DNA from: Lingula anatina | Taxonomy: Eukaryota > Brachiopoda > Lingulata > Lingulida > Lingulidae | Reading direction: 5' to 3' | DNA: 62,000 nucleotides | NCBI RefSeq assembly: GCF_001039355.2 | Contig: NW_019773958.1 | Coordinates: 100,919 to 162,918 of the forward strand | Shown: one piece after another, positions 12,201 through 23,700 of the stretch | Layout: each line of letters begins with the position of its first letter | Position numbering within the stretch: position 1 is the stretch's first letter | Notes under the pieces: generated by a model | Databases searched by the model: none | Told to the model about the DNA's origin: nothing | Seen by the model: the letters and a program-made list of their open reading frames with translations, nothing else | Position numbers and translations under genes: made by a program

Positions 12201-13869
12201 GTTATGTATATGTTCAGACAGAGTTGTGCTATTTCAATAAGTATGTTGCAATGCACAATGGTGAAAATAAAATGTGAAATACTCTAAAACTAACATGGAT
12301 ATGCCCATGGTCACTACTGAACTTGAATAGGAAGTCATATATTGGCATCTTAACTGTGACCTTGAATTTCACCTACTTTTCCAAAGCAATTGCTTTATTT
12401 TTATGTACAGACACAGATGTGTGTGTATACATATAGCTGTCACCTGCATCTGTCGTCGCCGTCTGCATCATCGTCGCTGTGCACTTTCACCGATAACACG
12501 ATAAGTGGAAAACTGTTTTACGGGTACCTTTTGTCTTAAAACTTACGATGAATATTCGTAATATGCAGGTCGCGTTTTAAAATCAGCTTGATCAGACCAT
12601 TTATTCAAAAGTTATGTTGTTTTTTCACTTTTTTCAGCATATATGCAATAGCGATAACACAATAAGTAGAAAAATGTACCTTTGGGCTTTAAACTTACGA
12701 AACTGATGAATATTCAGAATATTCAGGATGAGCTTGAAAATCAGCATGATCGGGCCATTTTGTTAAAATATATGCTGTTTTTTCGCTTGTTACAGCATAT
12801 ATGCCACACTGATAACACGATAAGTGGAAAATCCTTTTACTTTTAGCTTTAAACTTACAGAACTGATGTACATTCATAAAATACAGGTTGAGTTAAAAAA
12901 TCAGCTTGATCAGACCATTTTAACAAAAGTTATACTGTTTTTTCCTTTTTTCAGCATATAAATGCAACATTGATAACACATTTCAAGGAAAACTGATAGG
13001 CCTATTGTCTTGCAACTCACAGGAGTGATCAATCTTACTAATATACAAATTAAGTTCAAAAGTAAGCTTGATCGATTAAGTTATACTGAAGTAATGCCTT
13101 TCTTTGTATGTATCAAGGTTTTTCCTCAGATTTTTAAAATTCTTACCCATGTTAACAGTCTGATCATTGACCTAATTAGGTATGTAAAAGTGTTCTTTTG
13201 ACATTTTCTGCATCTTAACAATATTGTTATGTGATTATTTAAAAATGACGGTAAACCTGTTATCGTATATTGTATAATAAAGTATCAAAAATGGAATGAA
13301 CTCATATCATTGCATTTTGTCAGATTCAACTGTGAACTTGAACTCTCATGGGCCTGAAGCTTTATGCTTTTACTTTCATCAGTATTATCTGTTGTGCATA
13401 ATTAAAATTTGTTGACTCTGCAGTTAAGCATGTATTATTGCATCAGAATCCTATTTTGTGCATTATTATTTTCTGCTTTTTGTCTGTACATTAGGCAGCT
13501 TTGCTGCCTTGTTTTGTTTTCCAAACGAAACTGCAGCTGGTGGCACAATACCCGGAGGCAGTATCGCCTCTCTGATCCTTAAGTTGATTTTAAGAGATAA
13601 TTCCATGCAGTACAATTATTTGGCATGGTACAATTATGGATTTTTGGACATTTTTCCACATGGTGCAATTATTCAGACTGTGCAGTGATTAATGTTTGGA
13701 CAATTTCCACATTACAATTATTTGGACAGTTCAGTTATTTGAAACTTGATAGTAATTGTAGAATGCATTTATCTTTTTCAGATGAAAATTTCATCATCAA
13801 GCATGACCGTCCCTTTCTTCTGTCCATGGCAAACCGTGGTAAAGATACCAATGGATCGCAATTCTTTAT
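6141..13869 (+). CDS. NKTR/PPIG-like cyclophilin (peptidyl-prolyl isomerase), three internal exons
   Basis: Exons are 6141-6248, 11559-11603 and 13782-13869, each with AG acceptor and GT donor, in consistent phase (1, 1, 1, then 2). They encode 80 contiguous codons of a cyclophilin domain: [20 protein letters not shown], then [40 protein letters not shown] and [17 protein letters not shown]. Active-site residues R (FHRI), F/M/Q (FMIQ) and F (SQFF) are present. The GEKG insert and the ESIYGG..F.DENF wording match the large nuclear cyclophilins NKTR and PPIG better than PPIA. These enzymes isomerise X-Pro bonds and the NKTR/PPIG type associates with splicing speckles. The beginning (about 50 residues) and everything after SQFFI are missing from the window. 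The introns are full of repeats. This may be part of a real gene whose ends lie elsewhere, or a fragment. Confidence 0.8.
6262..6720 (+). repeat. Array of three ~150-bp monomers of the dispersed repeat
   Basis: Three diverged units start near 6270, 6426 and 6574. Each has the order ATAAGTGGAAAACTG, TTTTGGCTTGAAACTTACAG, GAACTGATGAATATTCAT, CAGGTCAAGTT, ATCAGCATGATCAGGCCATT, and ends with TTCAGCATATATGCAACA. The same monomer recurs at 8585-9060, 9180-9320 and 12490-13000, and reversed at about 48250-48300. No head or tail module is seen at this copy. Confidence 0.75.
7690..8275 (+). pseudogene. hAT-type transposase pseudogene (zinc finger and start of transposase core)
   Basis: Plus-strand frames together read [19 protein letters not shown] (a TTF/BED-like zinc-finger start), [23 protein letters not shown], and after another frame change [20 protein letters not shown] and [17 protein letters not shown]. 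The last block is the V.VDESTDI..HKTL signature of hAT transposases (first catalytic Asp region), here with E replacing the usual D. Frameshifts and stops separate the blocks, and the C-terminal part is absent. It lies in a cyclophilin intron. Confidence 0.6.
8496..9846 (+). mobile_element. Non-autonomous repeat element(s): palindromic head, monomer array, tail
   Basis: A 30-base palindrome (arm TATGTACAGACACA, 2-base spacer, inverted arm) at 8496-8525 starts the copy. A CGT/CGC trinucleotide-rich stretch and GTGCACTTTC follow, then about three 150-bp monomers (8585-9060). A second head with one mismatch is at 9075-9104, followed by one more monomer (9180-9320). A tail module (TTTGTCTGTACATTTGACGG then CTTTGCTGCC) is at 9811-9846. 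The inner part of head and tail share TGTACAGACA in inverted orientation, like terminal inverted repeats. No coding capacity is seen, so it must be mobilised in trans if it is mobile. Confidence 0.6.
9926..12404 (+). repeat. Repeat-rich cyclophilin intron with isolated tail modules
   Basis: Further copies of the GTCTGTACATTTGACAGCTT tail lie at 9926-9960, 10631-10665 and 11899-11933 (the last more diverged), without a head or monomers directly before them. Each is preceded by related AT-rich text (CCATGGGCCTGAAGC.., TTGCATCAGAATTGA..). Together these look like decayed copies of the 3' half of the same element. The 45-base cyclophilin exon at 11559-11603 is embedded here. No other gene is seen. 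Confidence 0.5.
11559..11603 (+). CDS. Cyclophilin 45-bp exon encoding [15 protein letters not shown]
   Basis: Acceptor TGTTTTAG, donor GTAATA. Phase 1 in and 1 out, joining smoothly to its neighbours. It encodes the conserved [10 protein letters not shown] loop of cyclophilins. Confidence 0.8.
12402..13513 (+). mobile_element. Second full-length copy of the head/monomer/tail repeat element
   Basis: It opens with a degraded palindromic head (12402-12433), then a trinucleotide-rich TCGTCGCC stretch and GTGCACTTTC. Three to four monomers run from about 12490 to 13060. A unique section follows, and it closes with the tail TTTGTCTGTACATTAGGCAG then CTTTGCTGCC (13479-13513). Total length is about 1.1 kb. 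The same order of parts as in 8496-9846 supports a single element family. Confidence 0.6.
13782..13869 (+). CDS. Cyclophilin exon encoding [10 protein letters not shown]...GSQFF
   Basis: The acceptor is ATCTTTTTCAG and the donor GTGAGT. It ends in phase 2, so the next exon should start with a base completing Ile and continue T-T-K/V-P-.-P-H-L-D-G. No such sequence is seen downstream to 20 kb. Confidence 0.8.
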
Positions 13870-14052
13870 GTGAGTATTTGAAAATGTAATCTTAAACCAA
13901 AAAGGCTATTTTTCCCTTAGAAGAAATATCTCGTATTGTAATTGAAGGTGTACATTATCTCATCGTTTTAGAAATTAAAATACTTAAGTGCTGTAATACT
14001 GTAAAGTGAGTTTGTTTGTCTGTTTGCAATATTATGCAAAAGTTTTGGACGA

Positions 14053-14097
<45 letters not shown>

Positions 14098-16306
14098 TTC
14101 GGTAAAATTTTCAAATGGAAACTATATATATATATATATAACTATTAGCATATAACTATTTGCATAGCTTATCCTCAAATTTGTAACTTGAAGGAATTCA
14201 TGTATATTGAAAAGAACCATTGAAAATGTAACATGTAATAAGTGTTATTAGTACCACCAGCGTGTACGCTGGCGGTACTCATGGTTTTAGTCCCGATCCG
14301 TCTCGTACAGCTCCGCCGGCTCCCGCAGGATGACGTGGGATACAAGTCACCGTTACCGCTTCTCCTCCTAGACCGCAAGGACCTGTATCCTCATCTCTTG
14401 GATTTAGGTCACATATAATCTCAACTTGAACCCCCAGGTTTTTTTGTCTCAGTTGCTGCATTGGCCTGGTTGTGATGCTCGTTGAAACGCACCCTTGTCA
14501 AAATTTTTGAAAATTCAATGCTAAATATCTCCCAAACTGATGGAATTATGGGAAAAATTTCTACAGATGGCTGACCGAAAGTCATATGTGGAGATTTTAA
14601 ATATGCCCTTGGATTTGACCCTTGACCTTTATTTCAAGGTCAAATGGGCCAAAATTTTCAAAAAAAAACGAAATTTTTTACGAAAAAAAATTATTTGCGC
14701 TGATATTCAGAAACCACACAGACCTAACCAATAATATTATTGGAAAATGTTACCCTTCGGGTCATCTTTCATCACCGTGAATTTGGGGTCAATCGGTGCA
14801 TTTTGACAGGAGTAGCGGCCATAAGTTACCGAAACTGAAAACTGTCTCTAATTCGGGAACCGTTAATGCTAGAGACCCATTTTGTAAAGCATGTAAAGCC
14901 CAACACTGCTTGTGGTCTCTGTTTTTTTGTATTCCATACGGTTTTCGAATTATGCTGTAGGAAAAAGTACATTGTGGTGGTGAAGGCAAAATGTGCAGTA
15001 CGGTAATGTATAATAAATTTTGAACCCCGGGTAAATAAAACATAAGGCTTGGCGAGGCAGACAATTTCTGGTGAAAAATGACATCTGGCCCCGTATGCAC
15101 AAAACATCTTAAGTTGAGAATTCCCCAAATATCTCCTCAACTTTAAGGTACCTCATTGGGTCTCTTAAGTGGAAATTTTGTCCTTAGATTCAGTCACTGT
15201 ACAACACAGTGGCATTCATTTGCGCTAGTCAAAGCTGTACAGCAACATTATTTCTCTATAGCTCTTATTATTGCTGTTTATCGTGAAGAAGTGGATGAAC
15301 TGGAAAGGGCAGTCGCAAGACCAAGAATATTTCGGGACTGCGAAAATCCTTCATAGAGAGTTCCACTGGGTATTTACGTTACCTGTGAGTCACTTTCTAT
15401 TTCCCAAGATGCATGAAATGTTGATAATATTTAGCGTAATCCACGACGAACTCCATTCCTGTGACCCCCTCCCCCAAAATGGGACCGTCTTCATTAACAT
15501 GTGGTTTGCGCTATGCTGGAGCAGACCAGATAAAACCAGTCTTTCATTTCTGCATGTGCTCAATTCTCACGTCAAATTATAAATGCACCTGTTTTGTGAA
15601 AATTATGGCAAGTAAATGCTTTTTTTACGTTCGGGTTGTATCAGTGGGGTTTTCAATATGCACCGTGGTTTGTGCACAGCGAGAGTATATAAGTGAGAAA
15701 ATCGGAAGAATGCCAGCAAAATACTGTACATGTATGTCTATCGGCACAGGTACGCTCCGTATTTTGCCTTTTCTCAATATGATTTTATATGACATGCTTT
15801 TTATATGAAATACTTAATAGTAATTTGAAGTTACACTGATTTCCGTTTGAGTACCAGTTGGTATTCTTTGATACGGGTGATTGAATTTTCTTCGGAAGTA
15901 CGTACGTCTACACCTCGACGCTGAGCAAGCCTTGCGGGTTGAAAACAACTGATCTCAGACTGGTAAAAAATTTCAATTCGGTTGATTTCAGTTGTCATAT
16001 TAAAATTCAAATAGGGCGTACGTAGATCACATAACTAGTTTAAGTCCACTTAAGCTACCGGTTTCAAATATAAGTGACCGGCCTTTGTTTACAACACCTG
16101 TCTCCGGGGAAATACTCGTCCCACTTGTGAAGCGCATCATGAAAGTGATCGTAGGTGAGGGAAATATATAATTAAAAATTATAATTGTCGTCTTTTTTAA
16201 TGTTAAGTAATGTAAGCACATATTGTACACAGAAAAATACAATTTCAGGAGGATAAAACATGCCTGAAACACATGTTAGGCGAAAATTACGGCTTATCTT
16301 GCGTAA

Positions 16307-16341
16307 CACTTCCGGTAAAATGCAATACTTCCGGAAAGATG
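16307..16341 (+). promoter_or_regulatory. Candidate promoter patch with two ETS-like sites
   Basis: ACTTCCGGT (16308-16316) and ACTTCCGGA (16327-16335) are two ETS/GABP-type motifs 19 bases apart, followed four bases later by an ATG (16339-16341). Paired sites like these are common at TATA-less housekeeping start sites. The open frame after this ATG is short and has no evident donor. An alternative ATG at 16139 reads five codons to an AG|GTGAGG donor. Neither can be tied to villin or cyclophilin by sequence. Confidence 0.3.
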
Positions 16342-17164
16342 GACGTTTTGGCAGATGCCCCTAACAATCCGACGATATCGAAGATTTCCATTTGCTGTAT
16401 TTTAATCAATTCGACCAAACTGACATTTCCATGAAATTAATTAATTAATCTTGGTCGAATTGTTTGGCATATTACCGTATCACAATGATGACCGGACAAG
16501 CCTGTTTTTGACTGAGATTTAGAAAGCTAATTAGAGAAAAATAAGTGGGTGACAGTTAAGCTGCGGCGTGCTACCCAACCCTAACTCCCTTCTCTGAGGG
16601 AGGGGGAGGTACGCTCTTTTCCTTACGTGATAGGCCTTACAGCGAGGAGTAGAGCTCTCCCTCCTGTCACCCTTTAATTAGAAAAATTTTGTGTAATCGG
16701 TAAAGAATGTCGCTTGTCCGGTCTTTTAAATTTTTGTCAGCCGATGCAACAGTGCCCAATGGCGTTCTGAAAGAAAATATTTACAAAAGCAACTATATAT
16801 ACATATTTACAAAAGTTTGGGGTCCGCATGTCTTGCTGGACCACTGTACAATTGGGTATGAGATATCTAAGACATGGAACTTTACTGAGGGAAAAGGAGA
16901 GGATCCGCATACTCAAATAAAGAAAAAACTTACTTGTAGCAAATTGGAGTTCTGTTCGTGGGGAAGTCAGAGATGCGTCGATCTATCAGCAGGTTCGCCT
17001 TGAAAGGCCCGACTTGAAATATCTGTGAATCCGTAACTGGTAATACAATCAAAATTGAAGATGGCGAACGTAAAATTATTCTGACAATTGCATACACTAT
17101 AGAACCTTGTATAAAGCAGAGTGGGAAGGAATAGTAACGCTCATTTGGTTAAACGCTGAGGCGC

Positions 17165-17345
17165 GAACCTAAGTGAAACCCCCGTCCGTGATTGGACAGG
17201 GTGTCTGATCAAAAGATGCAGCGTTGAATCCGAGGCTTATGCAAATTTTTGGCAAGTTATGCCATAATAAACGTCCGTGATTGGACAGGGAGTCTGATCG
17301 TGATAGATGCAGCATTGAATCCGAGGCTAGAGCAAAAATGTTAAC
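17165..17345 (+). repeat. Two-unit direct repeat beside the villin duplication
   Basis: The text CGTCCGTGATTGGACAGGG then TCTGATC, AGATGCAGC.TTGAATCCGA and GGCT occurs at about 17182-17244 and again at about 17271-17331, with small changes. It lies 60-200 bases before the left edge of the extra villin exon block. Confidence 0.6.
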
Positions 17346-17401
17346 AACTTGTGAAGAATCAGACCGTCACCATAAATAAACGTTTGACTACGCCAAACTT
17401 C

Positions 17402-20323
17402 CCTTTATTGCAGATTTAGCAAATACTGAAAATGAAAATGAAAAACATTAATCTTATCACCATGTCGGTGGTCAAGTGCTCTTGTTTGAATAGAATGTCT
17501 TTGAGTGGAATGTAGAGCCAGAGGGTTTAATGACTTTGAAACCTGTTTCTAGATTGACCTAACTAACATGTGTATTTTCACGTCTGCTGGTCAGTTCCTA
17601 AAGTGGCTGCACTGTAATTGCCTTTGCTGTCAGAGGTGATAAATTGTGTGAAAACTAATAATAGAAATGTTTTGTTGTTCACAGTAGGCCAACTCTGGCA
17701 TACTATATGATTTTTTTTTAGATTTTTGGTAATATCCAATGTCATTCATATTTACATCCTAAGTTATGTACTGTTTGAAATGTTTTATTTTAAAAATTTT
17801 GACCTAAAGCCAGTTAGGATTCTGTTTAAGATAGAAATACAAGTCAGTTTGGTTAAGATTGTACAATTTATATATTTTTAGTTTTTGGTGGATTTTTATT
17901 ACAATTTATATAGTTTTTGTTTATTATTTATTGGGATGGTGTATGACATGTCTGAATTGCCATATTATTAGTTTACTTGTAGAAAGTGGGAGGTACATCG
18001 GCAGGAAAATAAAAGGTTTACATATTTTGTAGGTAAAAGACAGTAGAGGTGCCCTTGAAATGGATATCCACTTTTGGTTGGGTAAAGAGAGTTCACAGGT
18101 AGGTATGTTTACAACAGGTACCAAATCAACATGATATTATATACTAATGAGAATTATGAAATAATATAAAATATAACAGAAAAGATCTCTAAAATGTTAA
18201 TTTTTTCATGTGAATTGATCATGTATTTGACTTAAAATACATAAGTTTGACTTCACACTTTCAGTTAATTAAAGTAAATGAAATTAATTCTAAAACTGAA
18301 TCCAGGTATGAGGTTTTTTTTTTCTGAATACAATATGAAACCTTAACATTTCTATATGTTGACACTGCCCTTGGTTTTACCATAAAGGATGAAGAAGGTG
18401 TGGCAGCCTTTAAGACTGTGGAACTGGATGATTATTTAGGAGGATCACCAGTACAACACAGAGAAGTTCAGGAACATGAATCTGCACAGTTCCTAGAATA
18501 CTTCAGAAATAAAAAAGGAATCAGGTATATTAAAACAGTGTTGGCTAAATTTCATTCATTTTTGGGTTTTTATATTATGACATCAAACACCTTCATGTTT
18601 TTCTTTTTTTAAAGAAAAACTGATGTTTTAGGCTTTGGCTTTTTAATGGCCAGAATAATATAACTTTTATACACAGTATTCAACATCCTAAATACCTTCC
18701 TGCATAACTATTGTACTTTTAATACTAAAAACTTGTCAACCAAAACAATGTCTCTTTCTAATCAGAAATATTTAGTTAAATTAAATGTCAATATTGCTCA
18801 AATGTGACCTACTATTTCTGTTATTCCTTGCATCAATAAACAATTCATATCCGTTAAAAGTTTTTTGACGAATTTTTATCGACATTTTCAGGTACATGAA
18901 GGGTGGCGTAGCATCTGGATTCAAGCATGTTGGAACCAAGGTTTTAGAACCCTACTTACTTCATGTAAAAGGAAAGAGAACTGTCAGGACCACCGAGGTA
19001 TTTAAAACCATTCAACATTATATCTACAATTTACATCCACAATAAACACACATTATATCCACATTTTTATGGCAGGCAAAAAATAAGTGAGATTTGGAAA
19101 ATTAGTTTAAAAATCGAGCTGGTTAAATCCTGTAAATGGTAATTTAAGAGTGGATATTTCAAAACACAAGATGATTATATTTTTCTGTGATAAATGGTAT
19201 TTAATTTTATTAATTTTTTTTTGTAGAACTGAGCTATATAAGTGTTGTTTACTGGGACAAATAAAGATAGAGACACAAGACAATTATTATTATTTATATT
19301 TTTGCAATTCCTATCTTAATAGGTGCCAATCAGTTGGGACTCCATGAACGAAGGAGATGTCTTTCTGTTGGACCTGTTCAATGTTATATTTGTCTGGATT
19401 GGGAAGGATGCAAACAGAACTGAGAAAATCAAGGCAAGATCCTAGTCATTAGTGTTAACATTGAGGTTTAAGTGTATATATTTTTACTGAACTGTGAAAA
19501 TTAATGACTTTCAACAGAAAATGACAAATTTGCATACTTTTTTCTATACAGACAGTGTCAGTACGATGTATTGCAATCAACTTATATAGGTTGACTGTAC
19601 ATAAGCCAGGTTTAGCTGGCTGGTTTGCAAAGTTGATGCTGTTACTCCAAAGCAACAGTAAAGTCATACTAATGTTTAGATGATGTTGTCTTTAAAATTG
19701 AAGACTGTTAAACACTAAAAACTCTGTGATGTCTGTATATTCATTAGGGCATGGAAATTGCCAGACAGTTAAAAGATGAGCACAAAAACTGTGACGTTGT
19801 CACTGTGGAAGATGGACAGGAGGATAAGATGACACCAGATGAACTTAAGGTAGGTGATATGGTTTACAATGTTGCTATTTATAGGTGTGCTGAAGTGGAC
19901 TTGAACTGAAAAGTACTCCACCTCATACAAATTCCTGTGTCTGGATATGTTGTATAATACTGTGAGATCAAGAATTTTTTAATGCTTTGGCCTAACAGAA
20001 ATTGGAATATTCTGAAGTTGCTGAAATCAGATATACAAAGAAATTGCAGCCTTGAAGGTTAATGTAAGAATACCATATTATTTGGATAAGTAAAATGGAA
20101 TAAAAGTACCCTCTGCACTTATAGGTCATGAGCACATTTTCCTTGTCAGGTCTTTTTTACTAAAATGAATATTTCCTGCTTAAATTTTCTTAAGGTTTTT
20201 GAGAAACATCTTCCTTTGAAGAGTAAGAAAGTGCACAAAGCAGCAGCAGCAGGAGCAGATGAAGAAGTGGTGGCGAAGATGGGGCAGATTAAACTTTATG
20301 TGTAAGTAGATCTGACATATTCA
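17402..20323 (+). pseudogene. Extra copy of six villin exons (partial duplicate or alternative haplotype)
   Basis: This block matches 21548-24440 almost base for base, including introns, with scattered single-base changes and small indels. It holds six intact exons: 18033-18098, 18388-18524, 18892-18997, 19323-19433, 19748-19849 and 20195-20301. They encode [20 protein letters not shown] onwards through the second gelsolin repeat. The only protein change I see against the other copy is EEVVAK versus EEVVVK. No exon equivalent to 20680-20754 precedes it. It ends at the n (20324) within a few bases of the point where the other copy meets a foldback element. It is either an unmerged haplotype or a truncated tandem duplicate; no disabling change is present inside it. 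Confidence 0.8.
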
Positions 20324-20324
20324 N
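20324..20324. other. Single-n contig join
   Basis: One n separates the end of the duplicated block from unique sequence that contains the first recognised villin exon. Like the n at 1667 it coincides with duplicated sequence, which suggests a placeholder gap. Confidence 0.7.
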
Positions 20325-20679
20325 CGTGCTGTAATCAATATTTTCTATAGTACCAAGCCGTCAGTATAGTTATGTATGTATGTGCAACTATTGTGCATAT
20401 TAAAGATGACATATAAACTGATTAGGCAAAATGTGTTTGAAGTAAAGATGTCATTGAGTTCTGTCTTGGGTGAATTTTCCAATAATCTCCCTTTCACTTA
20501 ATCTAATAGAATAAGAAATGTTTATTCCTCGTATCCTTGGGGAACATGTTATGCTTTGTGTTAGGTATTTTGAAAATGTAGGCATTTTATGGAAAATAAA
20601 GTTGATATGTTATGGTATTGGTTTTTGTTTAATTGATTGTTTTCATTTGAAAAATTTCTATTTGTCTTTTTTTTTTCAG

Positions 20680-20754
20680 AAATTGAAGGTGGTGCCAGTC
20701 CCAAAAGAGTCATATGGAAAATTCTACACAGGGGACTCCTACATTATTCTCTCT
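20680..20754 (+). CDS. VIL1: Villin exon, start of gelsolin repeat 1
   Basis: Encodes [20 protein letters not shown] then YIILS, phase 0 both ends, after a TTTTTTTTCAG acceptor. The preceding exon should end in a W-R/K-I-E-type segment and contain the initiator Met; none is found upstream. This exon occurs only once although the next six occur twice. Confidence 0.85.
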
Positions 20755-23700
20755 GTAAGTGTTAGTGACATCTATAAAATTATGTGAACAGTATAGTATG
20801 TACATAGTTTAGCACCCATCTGCAAAAATTCAGCAAGGCAATATTGAGCATCATTCTGTTATGTAATTAGCTCTTTCTTCATGTATATGAACTGCAAGTT
20901 AAAAAATTGTCATTTATGATCGTGAACTGTCAATATTTTTGCTAACAACTGCCCACTTTTTTGTAATTTTTATTTCTATCATATATTCCAGAAAAGAAAT
21001 TAAGTTTATATTTTATCTCAGTATTATAATAAATAAATTGGATAATTACTAGCAAAAGCACATTTCTTAATCTATTTTGCAAACTTTATTTTTTTTGTGA
21101 GTTTATCTTTTGAAAAAGAGGTTTGAATCAAGTTTAAATATTGCGTGCCACCAAGGAAGCTTAGACATTGTTGCATCAATCTTAAGATTCCAATATTTGA
21201 ATCAGGTTTTCATTTGTAAGAGATAATTTCTGTTGGTTGAGCCAGGTTTGTGAAAGAAACAGAGAGACCAAGACTCAAAGGATTGGTTACCAGGTAGCTC
21301 TGATCAGATTTGTGAAATTTATGATTTGTTTTGAACTAACATGTTCATTGTAGATATAATACAGGTTATTGTCATAAATACTAATTAAATAAATGAATAT
21401 TCAGTTGTACCTTTTTCCATGGCACTGTGTTTTTTGTGAACTTTTTACACAGTCTAACTGCAGTTGGTGAATTGTATTAGTGTCATTTATCATTATGAAA
21501 TGCATTTTCTTAGTCCCAGCCTACAAGAAGAAGGGAGAAAAACACTTTTATTGCAGATTTAGCAAATAATGAAAATGAAAAACATTAATCTTATCACCAT
21601 GTCAGTGGTCAAGTGCTCTTGTTTGAATAGAATGTCTTTGAGTGGAATGTAGAGCCAGAGGGTTTAATGACTTTGAAACCTGTTTCTAGATTGACCTAAC
21701 TAACATGTGTATTTTCACGTCTGCTGGTCAGTTCCTAAAGTGGCTGCACTGTAATTGCCTTTGCTGTCAGAGGTGATAAATTGTGTGAAAACTAATAATA
21801 GAAATGTTTTGTTGTTCACAGTAGGCCAACTCTGGCATACTATATTGTTTTTTTTTTTAGATTGCTGATGATATCTCATGATATCCAATGTCATTCATAT
21901 TTACGTCCTAAGTTATATACTGTTTGAATTGTTTTATCTTTAAAATTTTGACCTAAAGCCAGTTAGGATTCTGTTTAAGATAGAAATACAAGTCAGTTTG
22001 GTTAAGATTGTACAATTTATATATTTTTAGTTTTTGGTGGATTTTTATTACAATTTATATAGTTTTTGTTTATTATTTATTGGGATGTGTATGACATGTC
22101 TGAATTGCCATATTATTAGTTTACTTATAGAAAGTGTGAGGTACATCGGCAGGAAAATAAAAGGTTTACATATTTTGTAGGTAAAAGACAGCCGAGGTGC
22201 CCTTGAAATGGATATCCACTTTTGGTTGGGTAAAGAGAGTTCACAGGTAGGTATGCTTACAACAGGTACCAAATCAACTTGATATTATATACTAATGAGA
22301 ATTATGAAATAATATAAAATATAACAGAAAAGATCTCTAAAATGTTAATTTTTTCATATGAATTGATCATGTATTTGACTTAAAATACATAAGTTTAACT
22401 TCACACTTTCAGTTTATTAAATTAAATGAAAATAATTCTAAAACTGAATCCAGGTATGAGTTTTTTTTTCTGAATACAATATAAAACAGTAACATTTCTA
22501 TATGTTGACACTGCCCTTGGTTTTACCATAAAGGATGAAGAGGGTGTGGCAGCCTTTAAGACTGTGGAACTGGATGATTATCTAGGAGGATCACCAGTAC
22601 AACACAGAGAAGTTCAGGAACATGAATCTGCACAGTTCCTAGAATACTTCAGAAATAAAAAAGGAATCAGGTATATTAAAACAGTGTTGGCTAAATTTCA
22701 TTCGTTTTTGGGTTTGTATATTATGACATCAAACACCTTCATGTTTTTCTTTTTTAAAGAAAAACTGATGTTTTAGGCTTTGGCTTTTTAATGGCCAGAA
22801 TTATATAACTTATATACACAATATTCAACATCCTAAATACCTTCCTGCATAACTATTGTACTTTTAATACTAAAAACTCGTCAACCAAAACAATGTCTTT
22901 TTCTAATCAGAAATATCTAGTTAATGTCAATATTGCTCAGATGTGACCTACTATTTCTGTTATTCCTTGCATCAATAAACAATTCATATCCGTTAAAAGT
23001 TTTTTGACAAATTTTTATCGACATTTTCAGGTACATGAAGGGTGGCGTAGCATCTGGATTCAAGCATGTTGGAACCAAGGTTTTAGAACCCTACTTACTT
23101 CATGTAAAAGGAAAGAGAACTGTCAGGACCACCGAGGTATTTAAAACCATTCAACATTATATCTACAATTTACATCCACAATAAACACACATTATATCCA
23201 CATTTTTATGGCAGGCAAAAAATAAGTGAGATTTGGAAAATTAGTTTAAAAATCGAGCTGGTTAAATCCTGTAAATGGTAATTTAAGAGTGGATATTTAA
23301 AAACACAAGATGATTATATTTTTCTGTGTTAAATGTTATTTAATTTTATTAATTTTTTTTTTGTAGAACTGAGCTGTATAAGTGTTGTTTACTGGGACAA
23401 ATAAAGATAGAGACACAAGACAATTATTATTATTTATATTTTTGCAATTCCTATCTTAATAGGTGCCAATCAGTTGGGACTCCATGAATGAAGGAGATGT
23501 CTTTCTGTTGGACCTGTTCAATGTTATATTTGTCTGGATTGGGAAGGATGCAAACAGAACTGAGAAAATCAAGGCAAGATCCTAGTCATTGTGGTTAACA
23601 TTCAGGTTTAAGTGTATAATACATTTTTACTGAACTGTGAAAATTAATGACTTTCAACAGAAAATGACAAATTTGCATACTTTTTTATGTACAGACAGTG

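Larger units (their letters stand above)
13870..17401. other. No supported gene; simple repeats and promoter-like patch
   Basis: Contains a (TTA/ATT)n microsatellite at about 14056-14098, a (TA)n tract at about 14125-14140, and a GC-richer segment at 14250-14400 of unknown nature. The expected downstream cyclophilin exon and the expected first coding exon of villin are both absent. Short open frames at 15156-15808 show no domain. See the separate entries for the ETS-like patch and the short direct repeat. Confidence 0.5.

Noticed and set aside
15156-15808. Overlapping plus-strand open frames of 66-115 codons
   Set aside because: No domain, no splice structure and no compositional bias; likely chance frames.
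17061-17069. ATGGCGAAC in good start context as a villin start
   Set aside because: The frame closes after a few codons and the following GTAAAA is a weak donor; no gelsolin-family sequence results.
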